Below are positions 58,193 through 64,000 of a stretch of DNA of 64,000 nt, in pieces. The position numbers and the translations under genes are program-made. The notes under the pieces were generated by a model that saw nothing but the letters and a program-made list of their open reading frames with translations, did no database searches and was not told the DNA's origin. Source of the stretch: Amorphophallus konjac (Eukaryota > Streptophyta > Magnoliopsida > Alismatales > Araceae); contig CM040121.1 of the NCBI GenBank assembly GCA_022559845.1, positions 514,518,566 to 514,582,565 on the forward strand, given 5' to 3'. Each line of letters opens with the position of its first letter. The stretch's first letter is position 1.

Positions 58193-60663
58193 CACGGCAA
58201 CCCTGCCGTAGAAGCCTGTCTCCTAGGACAAGGCCAACCTGGACACGTTGTCCCAGGTTAAGTCACGACCGCCTGGTCTCGAACACAACTCTAATAGAAC
58301 GAAGCCTCGGTAAAGCCACCAGCACCCTGGCTACCACCTCGGAAACACCGGAACAGTCTTAAAAACTACATCTCGCAAACGGAAAAAGAAATCGAAAGCA
58401 GGAGAGTCACGCCTCATGTGACGGGAGTACCTACCCACTAGAAGCAAGGCCGGATGCGCCCCCTGGCGTCTTAGACCGCGCCTCAGGTGTCTCCCTACAA
58501 CGCCCCTGGCGGGGAATGAGACACCGTACAAGTAACCGCAAAACAAGGACTGGTCGGGGTCGCGCTCGTCAGCGCGGGTCCCCTGCCCCCGACCACGTGT
58601 GCACACACAGACCATTCATCCTAGGTCAAGCCCTCTCACTCGTTTTCCCCTCAGCCGGACTTTGGGGTAAAAATGTGGGGCTCGACGGTAACCAGCCTAA
58701 AAGCCATCTCTCGGGATAGCCTTGCCACCACTCCCTGGTGGGACCACTCGCGTGTCAGAAGGCTACGACTAGTGGGGAGTCACTGATGTGACCACTCTCT
58801 GAGGAGAACTCTGATAAACACGCACGCACCCTGCGCGAAAGTCGAGAAGAATCAAGTGACACTGAGGCACTGGACTCTCGATAGTCCTCTAGACTCACTA
58901 AATCCAACGGTCCTTGAGTCACGAGACTCGGGGTCAAGACCGTTGTACGCAATGGCACAATGCCGTTAATCTAGCCTAATCCCAAGGTCTAAAATCACGG
59001 TAGTATGAATACCGAGGCAGCTCACGAGCCGTCAAGACCATCCCCTCAAAAGGGAACACAAGAGACCTCCAGCCCCAGCGACTGGACTCACAGTCCAAGG
59101 CCACACACATGGCCCACGCAGAAAGCACAGGAGCATGGTTCCCAAGGCAGCTCACAAATCGTCAAGTTGATTCCCCATCTCAGGGAAAAGTTGGAAACCT
59201 CCAGTCCCGGGCTGGCAACTGGACTCGCAGTCCAAGGCCTTACACACGGCCCACTCAGAAACCGCTTTCCGGAAGAACTCACACGTGCGGGGAAGCCCTC
59301 ACCGCACTCAAGCCGATACACGGCGACTCGATCTAGCAAGAACACGGAAGCCCGAAACACACACACAGAGTCATCGGACCTCTGAACACATGGGCATGCT
59401 AATCGAGGTAACACGGGACCTCCCGACACCCCAGACACAGGGACACGGAACCCACGGGGTGTCTGGGACACTCACGAGACCAAAGGTCAACCGCCGGGTC
59501 ATAACCGGGTCAACCGGGGGTCTACATAACACAACCGGAGCACAAGAGGGTCGCCCGGACCCTTAAACCCATGGGAACACTAATCGAGGTAAAGCGATAC
59601 CTCCGGACACCCAAAAACACGGTCACGGTACTCACGGAGTGTTCGAGACACTCACGGGGCCATAGGTCGGTCATTGGGTCTCAACCGGACCGACCGGAAC
59701 CCAAAATAGGCCAAAACTTTACGTTTCGGTCAACCTTCCCATAGGGGTCGGTCGACCTGGCCAGCTCAGTCGACTGCCCCAGATGGGTCGGTCGACCAAA
59801 ATGGGCAGAATGCCCAGTTCGAGCCGCGCCCGAACGGTCGACCGAGCCGCCTACGGCGGTTGACCGGTTACGGCGGAAAACCGATCGAGCTCAACCCTAG
59901 AGCCCGGTTCCACGCCCCATTCGATCCCAATCGAAAGGGAAAACATAGGGGACCATCCCCTTGGCCCAAAAACTTAAAATTGGAGGGAAGAAAGAGGGGA
60001 AACCTCGATCGATCCGACGAAACCGTCGTACGCCCTAAAAACGTGATTCTTCCCCCAAACGGCAATAAACCCACGCTCGGCTCACCACGGGCTACCAATA
60101 TCGCGGGAAATAAAATACACAAGTTGAGGGTCCATCTCTCTACCTCCACCGAAGATTTCACGCGCCGTGGACACCGATCCACAAAGAAAACGCCACGAAA
60201 CCCCGCCGGCATCCCACGCTCACGAACCGGCTTCACCTCGCCATCATGCCTCGATCCTCGCCCTGTCCACGCCGCTCCTCGCCCCACGAGCACTGCCACC
60301 TCGCCCTCGTCCATCTCCGTCGGCAACCCAGAGAGAAGAGAGGGGGAGAGGAGAGAACGTGAGAGAGGAGAGAGAGGGAAAGAGTGAGAGAATGAGAGAT
60401 GGGGAGAGAGAGAGAGAAAAAGAGGTTAATATATATAGAAAAATCCAAAAATTCCAGAATTTTAAAAAAATACTAAAAATTACCTCCGCGATCCTCTGGA
60501 GGAGCACAACGCGTCGGTACTGTCCCGGAGTCGGAGAACGTCACGGTTCACCCTGCATAGAGTTCCGAAGGCACATCAGGGAAAAACACGTATAAAGTAT
60601 AAAATACACTCCGAGACCCACGAAAATGGTCCGAAAAATATTCGAAAAATCTGAGGCATTACA
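58193..60663 (-). repeat. Solo LTR D, 5' part (2.47 kb)
   Basis: Matches the first three quarters of the C-family LTR in reverse. In place of the GACCGCTAG array it holds a GGTCGACC-type array (59700-59870). The TATA-like block is at 60425-60436 and the LTR start at 60663. Confidence 0.85.
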
Positions 60664-60806
60664 GTAACAGTAGTTCCAATATCAATTCAGTAAGCAATGA
60701 CAGTAGTTTCAATATCATTTCAGTGAATTGTAACAGTAGTTTCAATATCAATTCAATGAGTAGTAACAGTAGTTTCAATATCAATTCAGTGAGCAGTAAC
60801 AGTGGT
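60664..60806. repeat. Minisatellite (about 33-37 bp unit), right half
   Basis: About four units with CAGTAGTTTCAATATCAATT and TCAGTGAGCAGTAA. Continuous with 32735-32843 before D inserted; the first five bases are the GTAAC duplication. Confidence 0.85.
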
Positions 60807-63441
60807 ATAAAGAACCAAGACACAGTGCCCAAATCACCACTAGAATGACAGTTAGTCGGTACTCGATCACCTAGGTAAATAGTGATGAGTCTTGGTTACT
60901 ACGCAGAACCGAGAGAAGTCATCTCCACCTTAACCAGTGGTACTTGTCCACCTCCAAGATTTCATTCTCGTTACCCTCGAGGCCAGTAAACAGTGTGAAC
61001 CTCCCCATAGGGATATTTCTATGGCTTGGTTCCAATCTCCCCCTATGATGGCAGTGTCCATTTGGCAGTAAAAATAGTATGGTAATTATAAATATATGAT
61101 TCATATGCAATGAACACATGCCACTCAAAAATTCATACTGTAAAAATTAAATAGGAAATATGACATTACTGAAAATCTTTTTTTAACTTCTGAAATTCTA
61201 AACTTATCTAATTATAAAAGGCATATATATATCAAAAACTTTTAATTCTGTTTACAGATACCAGAATGTATTTAAATTTCATGAAACCAATATATTAATA
61301 TGAAGGATCGAAACAGAAAAATATTATCATTTTTAAGATAATATTTATAATTTTTTCAGAATTATTTGTGCTCCAACATGTATCATAAATTGACTAAATT
61401 AAACTACCTTATTTAGAAGACCATCAAACATTAACTAAATATCACATTTATATGTAACATTACATTTAAAATTGTTCATAATTTTCATGTAGGAATTCAA
61501 AATTTTTCAGAATCATTTAAATTCTCTTATGCAAGGTAAATTAATTAAATTTAATCACAGTACTCTGAAAATCACCATAATTTTTGAAACCATCAGTTAT
61601 AATAGCAATATCATTTCTGAAACTTTTTATTATTTTTCACACTGTGTTACTAATATTTTGATAGAATAACAAAAATATATCATGAATAATTAATTAACTA
61701 AATATGTCCACAATGATCAAAAAATTACTAAAAATTTACAAAACATTGTTCCAAATGGAAGTATCATATATAAGAAACTTCACTATTTTTCATTCAGTAT
61801 TTCTAATTTCTAAAATTTTATATCAGTTTCTAAAATTTACAACAGTAGCTTTTAAATAGAGAAAATTATCCAGAATGTTTACAATGACTAAAATATACTA
61901 AACATTAACTGATAAACATCAAATATCAGTTTTGTAACTTTCTTAAGATTTTTCACAGAATATTAACATTTATTAAAAATTTTAATTATTTGTTCAAACA
62001 TTAAAAATTATACAAGTCAAGATTATATGATCCAAATAAGATAAAATTTAAAAAATTCGTTATAACATGTATTTAAGTTTTCTGGTGGAGTTTTAAAATT
62101 TTCTATGTAATATTTATATTTATCTCATAATTTTATACTTCTAAGAAAATATAAACAATTCTGTAATTTCACTTATAGACCTTTATAATTATTGATATTT
62201 TAAGAATACAGTACACTAAATGTAAGAACCATACTTTGAAATCTTATGATTTGTATGAACAGTATCTCTAATTTATATATAATTATTTATTTTTTATCAT
62301 GTATTAAAAAATTATTAACATAAATATCATGATCCAAAAATAATGAAAATTTTTCTACACGTGAGTCTCACAGTAATATGCATTCTTACAATTTTTGGTA
62401 ATTTTATATCACCCCTTTAGCCTTTTAGTATAATTAAACACCCTTAAAATAATATTAAAAAATTTTTAAATGTAAAAATATTTTAATTCAGACATGAAAC
62501 TTTTTACAGAGATCTTGGAATATCAGATCTCATGATTATGCAAACTTTCTAAATTTATTATGCACTGTTGGTAATTATAGTGTATTAAATATTTAATTTT
62601 ACCCGTAATCACGTGCCTTAATACTAATGATCTCATAGTAATCCGATTAAGATATGATCACACATGGTGAAATAAAGATCTTTGAGTTTAATTATCTCTA
62701 TAGATGTTAATTAACATACCTTAAATCATTTTAAATATACTAATCATACTAATTATGAGGATAAATACTAAATCCCTTATCTTAATAAAGTTTAAACACT
62801 TCCTTAACATCCCTCCACCCTCTCCTTTAGCCTCTCAATGTGGCCAGTCCCAAAAAGAGCAAATGAGGCCCCCTTCATAGTTATTTATATGAGATTTTTT
62901 TAATCAATCTTAGTCATTGATTTTAATCAAAGGTGGAGATTAAATATTTATTTTAATATTATTTAATTAAGAATTTGACCTTCAAAATCTCACCAACCCA
63001 CTCAACCCATTTCTTTTGACTAGCTCATATTTTTCTTTTTTTTAATACATATATCACATAGGATTTGACTTAAGAGAAAGGGACTTAATAAAAAAATAAA
63101 AAAGAATGTTTTTTAAATGACAGCCGCAAAAGCGGCAGGCGCCCGCCCCCGCACGCGCGCGCATTGGAGGCGTGAGGGGCCACCCCCGTCGTCATTTTTT
63201 TTTCAATTTACCCCTTTCATTATTTTTGTTAAACGATTAGCCCCCTTCTTTTCATTTCTTTGTTTATTATTATTTTTCTTTCTTCTCTTCCCTCTTAACT
63301 TTTAAATATCTTTCTTTCTTTTCACTTTTTTAGCATGACTTAAATAAATTTAATAAGACTAATAATTTAAATATTTAGATAAAAATCAATCTTTTTATTA
63401 AACATATAAAATATTAAATTATAAATTCGTAAGACATTACA
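60807..63441 (-). repeat. Element A 5' LTR, outer segment
   Basis: Mostly AT-rich non-coding sequence. The last 510 bases match the truncated 3' LTR at 16616-17168 but with clear divergence. It contains the GC-rich block with AGCCGCAAAAGCGGC at 63121 and ends in the complement of TGTAATGTCTTACG at 63441. Confidence 0.8.
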
Positions 63442-63444
63442 AGT

Positions 63445-63690
63445 TAGACGATAATTCATCTAAGACGAAAAAGTCGAAAGTTTAACAATAGAAGATTCAT
63501 CGTCTAATTAAAGATATGTTAGATGATACTTCATCTAACTCACAATAGGCGATGAGTTAGATGATATTACGTCTAAGAATAAAATGATAAAAACTGTGAT
63601 AAATAAAACTTCGTCTAATAAGATTACAAATAGGCGAAACGCTAAACGATATATCATCTAATAATTATGTCTAATGATTAAATAAAATTA
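63445..63690. repeat. Dense TTAGACGA / TCATCTAA motif repeat
   Basis: About twelve copies of TTAGAYGA, CATCTAA and CGTCTAA in both orientations, spaced 10-30 bases apart in AT-rich DNA. This resembles the subterminal region of a DNA transposon, but no terminus is visible. Confidence 0.7.
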
Positions 63691-64000
63691 TTTATTATTA
63701 ATCCCAATATACATGACAAGGTGATTAAGATGAACAACATGACAGTTTATGGAATTATGTGATGCGTATAAAAGATCTAAAAAATATTTCATAGAAGTAA
63801 TATATATATATATATATATATATTACACTGAGAGCAAAATATTCTTATGTTATATTATATTGTAAGTAATTTTTTTTCCACCTATCAAATAAGTTATATA
63901 GATCTATGTAACAAAGTTTGGCGTATTATAGATACGGATCAGATTGGGTTGCCCCTGATCTAGTATGAATCAGCCTAACTCGCCTGTTTGAAGGTTTTTA
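63691..64000. other. AT-rich flank with (TA)n
   Basis: A (TA)n run at about 63800-63823. No gene seen up to the window end. Confidence 0.6.

Larger units (their letters stand above)
32844..60663 (-). mobile_element. Insertion D: solo LTR of the C family (3020 bp without the nested element E)
   Basis: On the minus strand it starts TGTAATGCCTCAG at 60663 and ends GGGTCATTACA at 32844, the termini of the C-family LTR. GTAAC flanks it on both sides (32839-32843 and 60664-60668). Subtracting element E and its duplication leaves one LTR length and no interior, so D is a solo LTR. It is much more diverged from the two C LTRs than they are from each other. Confidence 0.85.
16616..63441 (-). mobile_element. 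Element A: old Ty3 chromovirus (Tekay/Del-like), host of all nested insertions to its right
   Basis: On the minus strand: 5' LTR (63441 to 31946, split), primer site (31940-31929), gag start (31821), gag body (22117-20936), a protease-integrase fusion (20896-20081), integrase end and chromodomain (17849-17200), polypurine tract (about 17184-17171) and a truncated 3' LTR (17168 to 16616). Continuity across each insertion is shown by gag or integrase codons resuming at the target duplications. A's own sequence totals roughly 9 kb. RT and RNase H are deleted, stops are frequent and its LTRs are clearly diverged, so it is the oldest layer. Confidence 0.85.

Overview
The window is repeat-dominated plant nuclear DNA. 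The evidence is plant-specific element families (Ty1/copia, Ty3 chromovirus, Tat/Ogre-like Ty3, CACTA), tRNA-Met type primer sites, a plant kinesin (KIN-10A) relic, plant mobile domain genes and many GA/CT microsatellites. I would call it an angiosperm; the sequence does not let me name the species. No intact ordinary host gene is visible.

Left part (1-16.6 kb): a Ty1/copia element on the minus strand enters from beyond the window and ends in a full LTR at 2643-4434. A decayed CACTA transposase gene follows (about 7.2 to 4.6 kb, minus). Next come an LTR remnant, a string of GA/CT microsatellites carried in a dispersed repeat, a broken KIN-10A kinesin pseudogene (10.36-10.89 kb, minus), a 451-bp Tourist-like MITE with TTA duplications, and a non-autonomous CACTA-like element with subterminal repeats (12.9-16.6 kb).

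Right part (16.6-63.4 kb): a nest of LTR elements that can be unpacked with target-site duplications (TSDs). The outermost is element A, an old minus-strand Ty3 chromovirus that has lost its RT-RNase H. It is split by B, a solo copia-type LTR (17855-20080, TSD GCGTG); by C, a complete non-coding LARD-like element with 3.26-kb LTRs (22118-31759, TSD GGTCC); and, inside A's 5' LTR, by D, a minus-strand solo LTR of the C family (32844-60663, TSD GTAAC). D is itself split by E, a 24.8-kb Tat/Ogre-like element (33393-58187, TSD ACACT).

E is the most interesting object. On the plus strand it has a gag / protease-G-patch / RT-RNase H-second RNase H-integrase layout with four in-frame stops and one frame change. 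In its 8.5-kb 3' region, on the opposite strand, lie two plant-mobile-domain genes. The first has seven exons (51666 to 49069) joined by GT-AG introns, all in phase 0, with its own TATA box and a single one-base frameshift. The second (54475 to 53046) has the same first-exon module and an intact 450-codon reading frame. Antisense placement hides their introns from splicing of the element's genomic RNA. Several LTRs from unrelated families carry arrays of short palindromes (GTCGAC-like, GACCGCTAG), and E carries several minisatellites. After 63441 there is AT-rich DNA with a dense TTAGACGA-type repeat.
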